Positions 11,505 through 22,380 of a DNA stretch of 42,817 nucleotides are shown piece after piece (the stretch's first letter is position 1; the number at the start of each line of letters is the position of its first letter). The position numbers and the translations under genes are program-made. The notes under the pieces are model-generated. The model saw nothing but the letters and a program-made list of their open reading frames with translations, was not told the origin of the DNA and made no database searches. This DNA comes from Sistotremastrum niveocremeum HHB9708. Lineage: Eukaryota > Basidiomycota > Agaricomycetes > Sistotremastrales > Sistotremastraceae. The DNA is taken from NCBI GenBank assembly GCA_001630475.1, contig KV419477.1, forward strand, positions 1-42,817, read 5' to 3'.

Positions 11505-12620
11505 TGATACGAGTATAACTTCAGAACATTCTTGACGCGTATATGTAACTACGAATATCACGATCGACTACTTGATACCAGTGACAAGAGGAATATGACA
11601 GGCATCCGGTTGCCGATGCTTCCGCTCAGGCGGCCTGCTACCGTATCGACCATTTCGAACCGACGTTGCTTCACTGGCTTGCCTCAGACTCTTCTCTTCT
11701 CGTATCCGTCGTCTCATTGGCTATTCCTGAGTCTTGATTTTTGGAGATTTCGAGCCCAGCTGAGGAAACGACTGATATACTTTTCGACCCCCAGAAAGTC
11801 CGCCATCCTTCTTTGTTTCCCTCCTCTCGCGACGGCCGCAAGGTTGTCTGTGGGCTCGCTGCTCTGAGGAGCACACCCCGTCACGGTTTCTGCCTACGCG
11901 CATAAACGACCATGGTGCCTTTGGGCACTTATGCTTGTCGACGGTGACGGGTGAGCTGATGCTGAGGTGGCTACTGCTACAGTAGCGGACATGACGAGAG
12001 CGAGTGAGGCACCTCTCGCCCTCTGTCAGGAAACAGAGCCCTTCTCGCAGCGGCCGCAAGGCTGCCTGTGGGCTCGCTGCTCTTCGGAGCAGACCCATTC
12101 ACGGTTTTTGCCTACGCGCACAAACGACCATGGCACCTTCGGGTGCTTATGCTTGTCGACGGTGAATGGTGAGCTGATGCTGAAGTGGCTGTCTGTATGA
12201 CAGCAGCCGGGCAGGGCATGTCGTCGACTGGGAAACCAGCGGCGTTCAGTCCTGTTTCTGGTGAGGATCTAAACACCTCCTCTCCTTCCCATTCCCTCAT
12301 TCAATGGCTTGCGAGGAACAGGTGGTCAACTTTTCTCATTATGCAGCAGAGAATACGCCACTTCTCCCATTATCCCTCCTCATTGATGATCGTGAGCAGG
12401 GCGAATGGGTGAAGTCTTTGCTCTCTGCGTCGACATTTTCAATGTGCATTGTGGCTCTACGTGGCCTTGACTGTGAGTCGAACCCCTCTCTTTGTACTGC
12501 ATCCTTTAATTTTTGACACAGGGCAAGACGACGACAAAATATTTGGTGAGCCGTTCCCCAGATCCCCCAAACTTGACGCGACTTCACGGTGACCAGACGT
12601 CCTGGGGTTCAGAGGAAATT
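11505..12620 (+). repeat. Repeat family copy A
   Basis: This copy is inverted relative to copy B (about 18830-19960). The core 11620-12300 is almost identical to 19170-19840, while 12300-12620 and 11505-11600 are clearly more diverged. Order along the copy: a short upstream block with CCGATGCTTCCG, a conserved CCCAGCTGAGGA block at about 11756, the two-unit structured core (11821-12245), then a coding-like block containing LLPLSLLIDDREQGEWVK (about 12360-12415). That block is followed by an intron-like GTGAGT..GACACAG segment also visible in B. Confidence 0.8.
11821..12245 (+). ncRNA. Putative structured RNA, two tandem units (copy A)
   Basis: Unit 1 is about 11821-12036 and unit 2 about 12037-12245. 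Unit 1 hairpins are GACGGCC-GCAA-GGTTGTC (11831-11848), TGCTC-TGAG-GAGCA (11860-11873), GTGCC-TTTG-GGCAC (11915-11928) and GCTACTG-CTA-CAGTAGC (11970-11986), plus a long-range helix CCCGTCAC (11877) with GTGACGGG (11944). Unit 2 has CTGCTC-TTCG-GAGCAG (12077-12092), GCACC-TTCG-GGTGC (12133-12146), GCTGTC..GACAGC (12188-12204), helix CCATTCAC with GTGAATGG, and CTGG-GAAA-CCAG (12228-12239). Sequence differs between units while pairing is kept. The strand was chosen because the GNRA and UUCG loops read on plus. Transcription is not shown. Confidence 0.45.
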
Positions 12621-13400
12621 GACATCAACGCGTCGCGCGTCATTGCCCCTGGGCGGACAGAAGATCAATCTAAACCTCTGCTGGCATTGTTGTTCGAGTC
12701 CACTGCATATGGGAAAAAGATCAGGCAAGTCAAATGATTTATTGCCGTACTGAGGATTGATGACAATCACAGAAAATATACAAGCCGTACGAGGGACTGA
12801 TGCGGGTCAGTTCATCATGCTCAAGATGTGAATACGGCTCTGGTTGCATGGCACGAGGAGGTTCAGATTGCGAGACGATGTTCAGACACCGGTAGTTTAG
12901 GTAGGCTAGTCTATGGTAGAAGAGACTGGCAAGGAGCATCTCCCTTTTGCATCGAATATCTCCTGACAATTTGAAGGATGTGTGTATTAGATTGCACATA
13001 TGCCGCGCTTCCTATTACGATAGGGAATTGAGTGAATCAGATAATTGACAGGACAATCTGGCAGACTCACCCCATGCATAACACAACTCCACGGAGATAC
13101 GCAACTGGCTTGTTCAAACTGTAAGGCATCGGCGCATCAAAGATGGAGATGCCCAGAGGTCACATCAAAACGAGAGCTATATAAAAGGGTCAGAAAGAGA
13201 ATATCGGCAGCTTTTTTGGGCTCACTAAACCGTCGCAGAGTCATGATCCTCTGCCTTGCTTCACGCACGTAGCTAATGAGGAACTTCGAGGCGTCGCACG
13301 CTTGCGCACAGGACCGAATACCATATCATTTCGTTAGTGACTGTAGTGCATGTTCTTCAGCCAGGCCGAATATTGGAGGTGAGGATACGATACTCACCTT
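12620..13400. other. Intergenic, no gene seen
   Basis: Nothing convincing is encoded here. The block ends at about 13376-13405 with a GAGGATAC..ACTCACC motif that resembles about 296-312 and marks the beginning of the second decayed gene copy. Confidence 0.35.
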
Positions 13401-16400
13401 TCGTATCCAACGGCATCGAGTTCTCTTGCATTATCGGTCTCAGACCATTTGAGAAGATTAGTCGCGGCGTTCCCGTCAGTGCCTGATCAGCGGTACACCG
13501 GTAAAGCCTCAAAGAGGAACCATATATCATTTTTGCCAACCAGTATGCCCCTGTCCTCGTATTACTATCGTGTGTAGAGGAAGTCATACAGAAGCATAGC
13601 GTACTTGTCTGGGTGCCAATAAGGTTCGACTGGCTCTCACTCGGACTCGCACAGAAGATGAATCGCAAGACTAAATCTGAATATGGAAGGCAGAGGTCCT
13701 GGGCACTTATCAGTTTCTACAATCACAGTCGTGAGCTCATATTTGGCTTACCTGGGGAGAGAAGGTCATAGACCACGTGCGAGAGGTAACTGAAAGCTGC
13801 GATTAACACACGCAAATAGCGATAATTCCGGAACTGCGGACCTGATCTGGCTACACGTCACGGACCGCGTCCGTCAGTCAGCACTCAGTGATCAGGAGGC
13901 AACACTTTGCGCCCTTTTGGTGACACTCCGATAAGCTTTGGATAATATAATATAGAACTCGGGACAGAACTCGCGGGAAGCATCTGACGAAAGGATTGGT
14001 GTCACTCGTGGAACCAAGACAGAGAACCATACCTTTTACTGAACCCATACAGTCCAGATGCCATCCGACATCGTCAACCATTCACGGTTCGACACGAGAT
14101 TCAATTTCAAAGCATTGACGTCGATCTATACGGAGAAGTATATGGATACTTTCTCTATTCCTTTCGAGTTGCCGGCTGCGATATTCACGAATATCGATAA
14201 GACGTGTCTGGTTGGTGATGAGAGGACTTTACAAAGTCCAAGTCCACAAGGCAACTACCCATTGTTTCACTGCATGACCGCGTGATGAGCGACGTCCTGA
14301 AAGGTAGACGAAAACCGTACGTAAGTGTGGAGAGTATCGCTGACGACACAAGCTTCAAACGACGTGGCATCCGCCATAGCCAGTCGATGCTACATCAGTT
14401 CGCCGTATTGCCGAGGCTGGTCTCGCCAAAGAAGCAGTGACTGTGCGCCAAATGTTCATAAATTTGCAGTGTTCCAATTTTGCCGTGACCAGCTTTCTGC
14501 GTCAAATTCGTCAAGTGAGATTGGTCGACAAGGTGTGGGATGTTTACCATATATGCCATGATAATGGAGGCACCTTATCAGATTGAAAGCTTTTGAGGCT
14601 TCTCTGGCGTTACTCAATCTCGAGTTCATGTACCGGGCTCTCATTGATGTCTTCGCTTAGTCTCGGGCTTTGTTAAGGCAGAAAGGCAGCTTGCTAAATG
14701 CACGCAAGAAACAACTCCTTAACAGCCGGCTAGATCCCAGATGCAAACCTGATGATCGTCAAGTCCTCTGTAACGAACAAAGTCGTCAAAAATTGGGACG
14801 AGAAGAAGAGGTGGGGAGGAGATACAGACTTAGTAAAAGACCTTCGTTTCTTCATCGCTTCGTGGATCAGAATTGAGGGCAGCGACTATGCATGAATATG
14901 GCAGCCGCCATCCAGGATTATTGGAGGCGGCGTATGCCAACTCTTGCACCGGCATGAAAAGTATCTGAGAAGTTGTGCCAATGGAATCAGGACGTGAAAA
15001 ACAAAACGGGAGAACGAACTGGGTGACATCAACAACCAATGCAGTCCCCAGCATCCTTCGGAGAAGGGCTGGGTGCTATTGAGAAGGTAGAAGGCAGACA
15101 ATTCATTCTTCGTAAAAGACTTGGAGAATTTGTTCCAGCTCGGAGATCCAGGGGATCGCATGCAGTAAGCTTGAGAGTCGTCGGGAAAGAGATGCAATGG
15201 ATTTCGTCACACATGAGCCTCGGAAGCTGTGAATGATATGACGGATGATGAACAGCGGGACTGTAAAACGAAGAATAACCACATACCACTCGTTCAGCAG
15301 AATACATCGTAACATAAGAGCAAGCGATATATAGCTTCGGAGGAGCGATTTACGCTGTCGAGCATACATGAGGAGGGGTGAACAGGAGTCGCACTGTAGG
15401 ACCTACTGATGACTGGAAGTTCGGCGGACTTGGCGGACAGGATAGAAAAGCCACCAAGCTAGCTGTGGTCGAAGTTTGCATCATCTTGAGATACTTGGAC
15501 GGAGGAGCACTGGAGTATCTGACTTGTGGCCCGTGCGAGTACGCTGCAGCCCGAGAGAGGCGAGGCAAGGTGTCATAATGCGGCACCATGTGGCATCAAC
15601 TATGCGACGAATGACATGCATGTATGGGCCGCATTCTCCGCCCGGCTTCATGTAACGATGTTTCTATGATATGAGTGAGAATGGAGAAACTCGTATAGAC
15701 TGATAGACACACGCACTCGAAGGCACAAGGGTCTCTGTCCGAGCTTTTTCTCGACCTGTGTTGCTCAAGTTTCTCAGCAAGGTGTCACAAGCTATGTCTC
15801 GTTATGCCGAAGCAGAGTAAGCATTACGCGGGCCCTGAAAGGAGCGTAAACCTTCCAAGTTCAATCCCGCATGCGTTATAACTCACCAGAGTGCGATAAT
15901 TTCGCCAAACAACATCGCACGGCCAAGAGAACCAGGACGATCGTAGAATCTTTGTAGGGTGGCACAAACTTGCGCCTAGGAGAGTTCAAGTGTTTGGGGG
16001 AAATCGCTGGGGTGACGAAGGCTTAGGATATCGCATAGACAGTCTGGATTGCAGGTCTTACCTGACCACGGATACAAACACACTCTGCCTCTGAGTTCAC
16101 GGAGCTCCACCACGGTGTATGCGCTGATGCTTTTGTCTTGAGAGTACCCGATGTTGAGTGTCGGGACCGCAACATCTGACATGAGAGTGAGTCTTTCTCT
16201 TCGTGGAGAGAGAGAGCAATGTACTTACGACCTGATCCACCTGATCCAGAATCCTGTTGCTTTTCCTCTGCCCTCCGTTATCCATGACACGATGGGATTT
16301 GATCGGTATTTTCTCTCGGGATCTCGCCTTCGCAATTGTCAGCAACTTGGATGTCAATCGAGTAACAGAACCCTCATACCTTTCAATTCCAGTGACCAGA

Positions 16401-16870
16401 TATTCAACATTCGCCTGCGGGGGCCCTTCATAAGTAACAGTCTCCTGAAGACGAGTATACAAACGGACGAATAAGCATCGCTGGTAGCCCAAATCCCAGA
16501 ATCATCGCATTCAATCATTTCCACGCCGGTTTCCCAGACTTTATTGGATCATGTCTCGCCGAAAGAGCTGTAGCAGCATGCGGGGAATATTCCCGGAATT
16601 TCGTGGTCGGGTGCCTCGTTGAGGCTAACAAAATTGAGAGCGACGCCATTTTCTGCAGTATCGTTGCGAAGAAAGGCTAGAGTTGTAAGTTTGATAGATT
16701 TGAAGGCTTCTCTGAGACTCCTCAGACTGGACGCGACTTCAAGCTTGACTTCAAAGGTCAAGTTTGAGAGGGTGGACCGCGGCGAACAAGGCATTCGTTC
16801 GGTTGCTCTGCTGAGACCAAGAGAGGAAGTTATAGTGGCAAATGTATCCAACGCAGTGGACTAAGACGAT
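13400..16870 (-). pseudogene. Decayed multi-exon gene, copy II
   Basis: This is a direct diverged duplicate of 1680-4480. On the minus strand one plausible exon chain runs NGVALNFVSLNEAPDHE (about 16600), an intron-like GTATGAGG..GCGAAG (about 16340-16392), RDPERKYRSNPIVSWITEGR (about 16290), then SISAYTVVELRELRGRVCLYPWS (about 16060-16130). This leads to donor GTCAG/GTAAGAC and acceptor CACCCCAG. The same order, sites and residues recur in copy I (RNPERNPQSTPIVSYIAEGR there). Stops (for example after YSSFGET near 16555) and frame changes indicate a pseudogene. No family is recognised. It lies divergently upstream of F-box gene 1. Confidence 0.5.
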
Positions 16871-17086
16871 TGAGAGTGATGAAATGAGCTCGGCGGAGGG
16901 CTGTCGCAATTGGGCTGTCGTCGACATTGACGATGATGCTTGCAGGCTTGAGGCTGACGTAAGCCATCCGGTCTCCTCAGCACTTCAGTCCTCAGATCTC
17001 AGAGCTCGTGTTCGCCGCCGATGTCACCATAACCGCTTGATAAATCTTCGACAACCTGAAGGGATACGCTCATTCATCTGCTCGCC

Positions 17087-18589
17087 ATGTCTATCGACTC
17101 CCTCCCCCTAGAAATTCTACATAAAATCATACGAGATGTCGAAGTGGACACCATTCCACCAGACCTTCCTGCAGCCGATCGCCTGGAGAGAGTGCTAGCT
17201 TTAACTCATATGTAACTCTATCACAATCTCCAAAATTTCCAATTTTGTTCCTAATGATGTATCAGAAACAGAACGTTACGCATAGCATGTCAGGGATGCC
17301 ACAGCTTGTGGTCAAGTATCTTCCTTCAGTGGCCGGCCGGAGCAGTCGAACACTTTCTTTCCAACGCTCAGCGGCCTGCCAATCCTGATCTCGTAGTCAT
17401 CCTGGATACTCGAGCTTCAGGGACGAATGATAAAAGACGGAAGCAGAGACGATGGGCCCGCTTTCTGGAGGAACACATGGAGATCATCCGCGTATTGGAG
17501 GTCAGAATGACGGTCAACCATGGCAGTCCAGGTCTCTCCGCCGCCCTCTGTGATACTCCAGCCCCACGTCTCGTCATTTTCACGCTCGATCTGGACCAAC
17601 AGCAAACCAGAAATGCCAACATACACCGTCTGTTCAACAACGATGCCCCTTTCTTATCCTCTGCTCGTTTGCACGCATGCACGCCATTCGATGGCTTGCA
17701 GAACTTCGCATCACTAGTCAATTTCGCCTACCGAGTCACCGAGAACAACTTTCGAGGATTGGTTGACATGTTGGGAGGGATGCCGCAATTAGAGAGTATA
17801 AGTCTCAAAGGTGCCACTCGATGGCACGATTCACCGCTTCCTACACATAATCCTCCGCTCCAACCCATCGTCCTTCCATCCTGCAGAACCTTGTCCATAC
17901 GGGGAATGAATGCTCAGCGAACGCGATATATTCTCTCCAAAATCAACATTCCCAACGTATCTCATCTTGACGTTCACGAGACAATCGCGGAGCACGATAA
18001 CGGCCTCGTAGCAACCATCTTCGATACTCTTCCCAAACTTCCGCATATCCCTCAGTTGCCACAGGAAATCAAAGTTCTCATCATCTTTCATTCCACATCG
18101 CTCCTCGTCGGCATCAAGGGCTACCACTTCCAGACCGACTGGACAAATCTTACATTCCAACAGCTCGAAGGACCCGCAGTGTTCCCGCTCCTCTTCAACG
18201 TTCTCGCACACGTTCTCGGCGCTCCCGCCCACACGCTTCACCTTCAACCTTCAAGTCTCCACATCGAGAATTTCATCACCATCCACGAAGGCGTCGGGTT
18301 GCATTTAAGTTTACCGACTCTCAACATTTTAGTTGGCTGGATATTCGAGTTGTATCCGTCCGTCCAGATATTGACCCTTTCTGGTAATACGGCCCCGATC
18401 ACACAGGCTTTTCAGCAACATTACTCGCATTTGCTTCCGCATCTTGCAACGCTCAATCTCGAGAGAAGCATGCGAGACAATTCTCCACCGACGCCAGACA
18501 ACGCTTCGCTCGCTATACTCAAACAGACCCGACAACTCGAGATACAGATACAGGGAACTGCGGTATTACTGGGCCCTCCACCGATCTGA
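17087..18589 (+). CDS. F-box / LRR-like protein, 482 aa (paralogue 1)
   Basis: There are two exons, 17087-17211 and 17266-18589. The 54-bp intron (GTAACT, CTAATGA branch, CAG) splits an Ile codon. The N-terminus MSIDSLPLEILHKIIRDVE is a typical basidiomycete F-box start. RTLRIACQGCHSLWSSI matches the usual end of these F-boxes (a loop, then LWssI). The rest (about residues 65-482) is leucine-rich with irregular LRR-like segments, such as MPQLESISLKG and YPSVQILTLSGN. From the family, the likely role is a substrate adaptor of an SCF ubiquitin ligase; the substrate is unknown. The paralogue at 31171-32636 has an intron at the identical codon and phase and is roughly 60% identical by eye over the middle. 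The gene lies in the spacer between the two inverted-repeat arms. Confidence 0.9.
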
Positions 18590-18829
18590 ACTTCCTTCGA
18601 CTTTCCCTTCCATTAGCGTTCTTTCTCTCAGGTTCTTTTATCTTCTTCTACATTATCTTCTGGCTCCAGGACTTAATATTCCACGAGAGCAATGAGGGAG
18701 AATGTCGTACCGGTTTCAAAATCAATGCTGCTTGATTCGATTACATGAAGGCCTTGTTCTGAGGAATGCTCAAGATTTTGAAATTAATGATCAGACAATG
18801 ATGCTGCGGAGCATTGGTCAATGCGATTC

Positions 18830-19960
18830 AAAGATCGGATGTCCTGTCACCTTGCAGTCGCATCAAGTTCGGGTGAACGACGCAACGGCTTACTTACTTA
18901 CATCGATGTCTCGTCCTGTGCCAAATGTCAGTAGATCTAGTATAAATATGAGGGTTACACTGACAACCGAGGCCACGAAGAGCCACAATGAACGTTGGAA
19001 AATGTCAACACAGAGAGCGAAGACTTCACCCATTCACCCTTCTCACGATCATTAATGAGGAGGGATAATGGGAGAAGGTGCGCATTCTCTGCTTCATAAT
19101 AAGAAAGCTTGTCCACAGGTTCCTCTCAAGCCATTGAATGAGGGAATGGGGAAGCAAGAGGAGGTGTTTAGATCCTCACCAGACACAGGATTGAACGCCG
19201 CTGGTTTCCCAGTCGACGACATGCCCTGCCCGGCTGCTGTCATACAGACAGCCACTTCAGCATCAGCTCACCATTCACCGTCGACAAGCATAAGCACCCG
19301 AAGGTGCCATGGTCGTTTGTGCGCGTAGGCAAAAACCGTGAATGGGTCTGCTCCGAAGAGCAGCAAGCCCACAAGCAGCCTTGCGGCCGCTGCGAGAAGG
19401 GCTCTGTATCCTGACAGAGGGCGAGAGGTGCCTCACTCGCTCTCGTCATGTCCGCTACTGTAGCAGTAGCCACCTCAGCATCAGCTCACCCGTCACCGTC
19501 GACAAGCATAAGTGCCCAAAGGCACCATGGTCGTTTATGCGCGTAGGCAGAAACCGTGACGGGGTGTGCTCCTCAGAGCAGCGAGCCCACAGACAACCTT
19601 GCGGCCGTCGCGAGAGGAGGGAAACAAAGAAGGATGGGGGGCTTTCTTGCGGTCGAAAAGTATATCACTTGTCTCCTCGGCTGGGCTCGAAATTTCCAGA
19701 GAATCAGGACTCAGGAATAGCCAATGAGACGACGGATACGAGAAGAGAAGAGTCTGAGGCAAGCCAGTGAAGCAACGTCGGTTCGAAATGGTCGATACGG
19801 TAGCAGGCCGCCTGAGCGGAAGCATCGGAAACCGGAAGCCTGCTATATTCCTCTTGTCTCCGGTACCGAGCAGTCGCTCAAGGTGCGTCTTGATCGTAGT
19901 ATTCGCCGCTTGTTGTTTGCCTCGGTAATTGTCTGAGCTTATAAATATATTTCTTAGAGC
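18830..19960 (-). repeat. Repeat family copy B
   Basis: Reverse-oriented partner of copy A. In the core only isolated differences are visible (for example TCAGGAT versus TCAGGAA just before unit 2). Outside the core, 18830-19130 differs from A at many positions and has a stop in the coding-like block that follows the core. On its outer side it runs directly into the right arm at about 19980, whereas copy A is separated from its arm by 4.6 kb. Confidence 0.8.
19196..19618 (-). ncRNA. Putative structured RNA, two tandem units (copy B)
   Basis: This is the reverse complement of the core of copy A, with the same hairpins: CTGGTTTCCCAG near 19200 (a GAAA loop on the minus strand), GCTGTCATACAGACAGC near 19237, GCACCCGAAGGTGC (UUCG-type loop on minus), GCTACTGTAGCAGTAGC near 19452, and GTGCCCAAAGGCAC. 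It is nearly identical to copy A, so it adds no independent covariation. See copies C, D and E for that. Confidence 0.4.
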
Positions 19961-20623
19961 CCGTTACCGGCAACAAGGGGAATATATCAACATACCTTCA
20001 AAAGGCAGAATATTCTCGCATACTCGTTTGATGCAGGTCGACTTAATCTGAGAATATCCTCAAAGTACATCTTAGTTAGATAAGTTGTAGACCCAACGCA
20101 TCATAATGACACGATAATCTAAGGCTTATGAACGGAAGATACAAAACCCAAAACCAAATTCCATCCAGACACCGCACCCATGATAACGCATGAGAGAAGC
20201 GAATGGGAAGATAGAGCAGGTACCCTGGAAAACTCCCGCCACACCTTATAGCCCGCAATGCCGCGTCCGCTTTTCATACAGACGGGTACCCATGATGAGC
20301 AACTTTGTCACCACATCATGAGGCGGTCCAGTTTGTGCGCATACCTTATATCGGGTGAATGCCAGGATCCCCAGATGAAGGCTCACGGCGAGCGGCGAAG
20401 TGGAAGAGAGAGTGACAAGCAACCGAAGCTGCAAGCCCCAATCCCAGACCACATCGCCGTTCGCAGTGAGCCTGGCGGGAATTTCCGAGGAGCGCCGTAC
20501 GAAAGCCAATTGGAAGACACGATGCGGAGGCGCGGAGTCATAGTATGGTTAGGGGGGAGGCATATGATTATTTTTGCACTGCCATTGCTGATAAATTCAC
20601 ATAGTCTGAAAGGGAGACTATTA

Positions 20624-21267
20624 CAGTGCCGGATGGATAAAGTAGGCGTCTCAGGGCTGAGCTCAATTTTCGTCCGATTTTGCCCAGGATTATTTTCTGG
20701 GAAGAAACATGGGTGAATTAGCGTAAAAATGCAAAGTCCGATAATTGCCCGGATTACGTAATAGTCCAACTTGAAGGTAAATTTTGCGAGTATACGCCAA
20801 ACAGCTCAACGAGTCAAATAAAAAATATTCGGAAAATACAAAAAATAATAAGTGCGGCCACCATGTCCCAATGATGTCATTTTATGCCTCGGTCTCGTGT
20901 TCCGCACAGACGAGACCAGCCCGCACCACTTCAATGACCTGTGGAAGGCAAGCACATATATTGAGGGCGACGAGATTGAGGCCTTATTGAGGCCGAAGTG
21001 GTCCCTTGGTCCGGCGGAGTTTCAAATATATCTCCAAAACGGGAAGGTGTGCCCTTAACTCCGTTAACTCCTATAGGCAGTCCAACTTGAGGTCGAAGGC
21101 CAAATTTCAAACTCAATATAATGTTATTCGGGTCAGATAGGACGTAGCCTAGGACTGTCTAGATGCCATCTAACACGTTTTTGAAGCCTAGATAAATGTG
21201 CAGAAAAGGTAGTTGAGGGTGGGTTGAAAACCCCGTGGGAAACGCCGCTTTTGAGCGTCCGGCACTG
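20624..21267. mobile_element. Non-autonomous TIR element with TA target duplication (Tc1/mariner-like)
   Basis: This 644-bp insertion starts CAGTGCCGGA and ends TCCGGCACTG. It is flanked on both sides by TA (20622-20623 and 21268-21269). The first 10 terminal bases match perfectly, followed by weaker similarity (GGCGTCTC versus GGCGTTTC). The left arm of the inverted repeat has the matching site without the element, near 6120-6135, which confirms insertion. TA duplication and a CAGT start fit Tc1/mariner (pogo/Fot-like) elements. Inside, AGTCCAACTTGA occurs twice (about 20763 and 21079). No transposase frame is present, so it would need a partner transposase. Confidence 0.75.
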
Positions 21268-21399
21268 TAGCAGGACTGCGAAAAAAGAAACACAGCAACG
21301 GAAGCATCCGGAAATCGGACCCTAACTCCGTTCTTTCAAACTCCGTATCGAGCTGCCTTTCTCGAGCAAGTTCTCGAGCTGCCTTTGACAAGATGTATG

Positions 21400-22380
21400 A
21401 TCACGGGGCTCTTTTGGGCCCGTCTCTGAGATCAATCTTAAGAATGAAAGTGCCCAGTCCGCCCTCACCGCCGAGCGTTCGTGAATTTTCCATGGCTCGA
21501 AGGATGAACAAGAGGATGGAGTTACAGCAGAGCATCACATCCAGCGATATACGTGCTCGCTTCCTAAACACAAAAGTTTGCTCATGAAAATCAACATCGC
21601 CATCTTGAAATGAATCACACACTTACCATTCCGATGCCAGCGTGCAACGCCCTTAGAAAAGCATGATTTTGCCCCTACGACGATCGAATAGAAGAACGAG
21701 AAGGTAGGAATATACAAATTGGGATCCACGAAGTCATTTCCTATTCTCAACCAGAGATTGGATTTCGGAGAGAGCGATCTTAGGGCGGCAATCACGCAGG
21801 AGGTGGACGGTCTGACGGAGGGTCAGACTACGGTCAGTTCATCATCCAGTATTTGAATAATAAATGCTTACTCAGGCAGTATGAGGGAGATTTTGATCGA
21901 TGGCGGAGGCGGCCAACAATTACAGGGAGCAATAGCACAGACGAAGCAGGTGGTCTAGGGAGACATTCCTTCAAGTCATAAATCCGGTGGGCAGCTCGGC
22001 AGATGAGTCGTCAACATTGCCGAGATTGCACTGTCCACCACTCTCATACGATAGAGGCAAGTTTTAAGGTATAGCCAGCGCGATCGAAGAGACTCGTAGG
22101 CGGAGAGGATTGAGAGACAGAAATATTCCTTGAATATTCGCTAAGATGCTGTAGACGCGTCGGAAATGACGTCTCATTGAAGGTGAACGCGATTTCCCGC
22201 GTGATTTTGCAACAATGTCGACCAGGACATCAAGCGGCCAGAACAACGCATGCATGACAGTAAGGCGCGAGAGACATTTCACGAAACCGAACGCCATGTA
22301 CTGTATTGGAAACTTTAGTGTGATGCTCTGGGATGAAATCACTAGGCGTCTGTCACAATCGTCAGCGAGCTACTCAGACA
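21400..22380 (-). pseudogene. Remnant of a spliced gene, possibly a membrane protein (right-arm copy)
   Basis: Minus-strand frames include DPNLYIPTFSFFYSIVVGAK (about 21650-21720), then an intron-like GTAAGT..TTTAG (about 21565-21630). The following exon reads RISLDVMLCCNSILLFILRA and MENSRTLGGEGGLGTFILK. The left arm has the same exons and intron (about 5670-5960). The hydrophobic stretches fit a multi-pass membrane protein, but no family could be named and the upstream exons are not readable. Confidence 0.4.

Larger units (their letters stand above)
6905..11505. other. About 4.6-kb segment absent from the right arm of the inverted repeat
   Basis: In the right arm the sequences matching 6840-6905 and 11505-11600 lie next to each other (about 19985 and 19960), separated by only tens of bases. 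In the left arm they are 4.6 kb apart. The segment therefore either inserted in the left arm or was deleted from the right. It carries the intact 571-aa gene at 7302-9132 and a possible minus-strand frame at 9369-9920. I did not find clear terminal repeats or a target duplication at its ends, and the edges are uncertain by tens of bases. Confidence 0.55.

Noticed and set aside
11950-12000. Hammerhead ribozyme core (CTGATG followed by GAA)
   Set aside because: The motif reads CTGATGC rather than CTGATGA, the paired GAAA core is missing, and the position varies among copies.
17831-18247. 138-aa minus-strand frame
   Set aside because: Shadow inside exon 2 of F-box gene 1.
19342-19770. 142-aa open frame identical in translation to the frame at 11721-12098
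   Set aside because: It runs antisense through the structured core. Its identity reflects the near-identical inverted DNA copies. The frame is not kept in copies C-E, where stem covariation is kept instead.
20624-21267. Transposase gene inside the TA-flanked element
   Set aside because: Only short frames (about 60-70 codons), with no DDE/DDD-like pattern.
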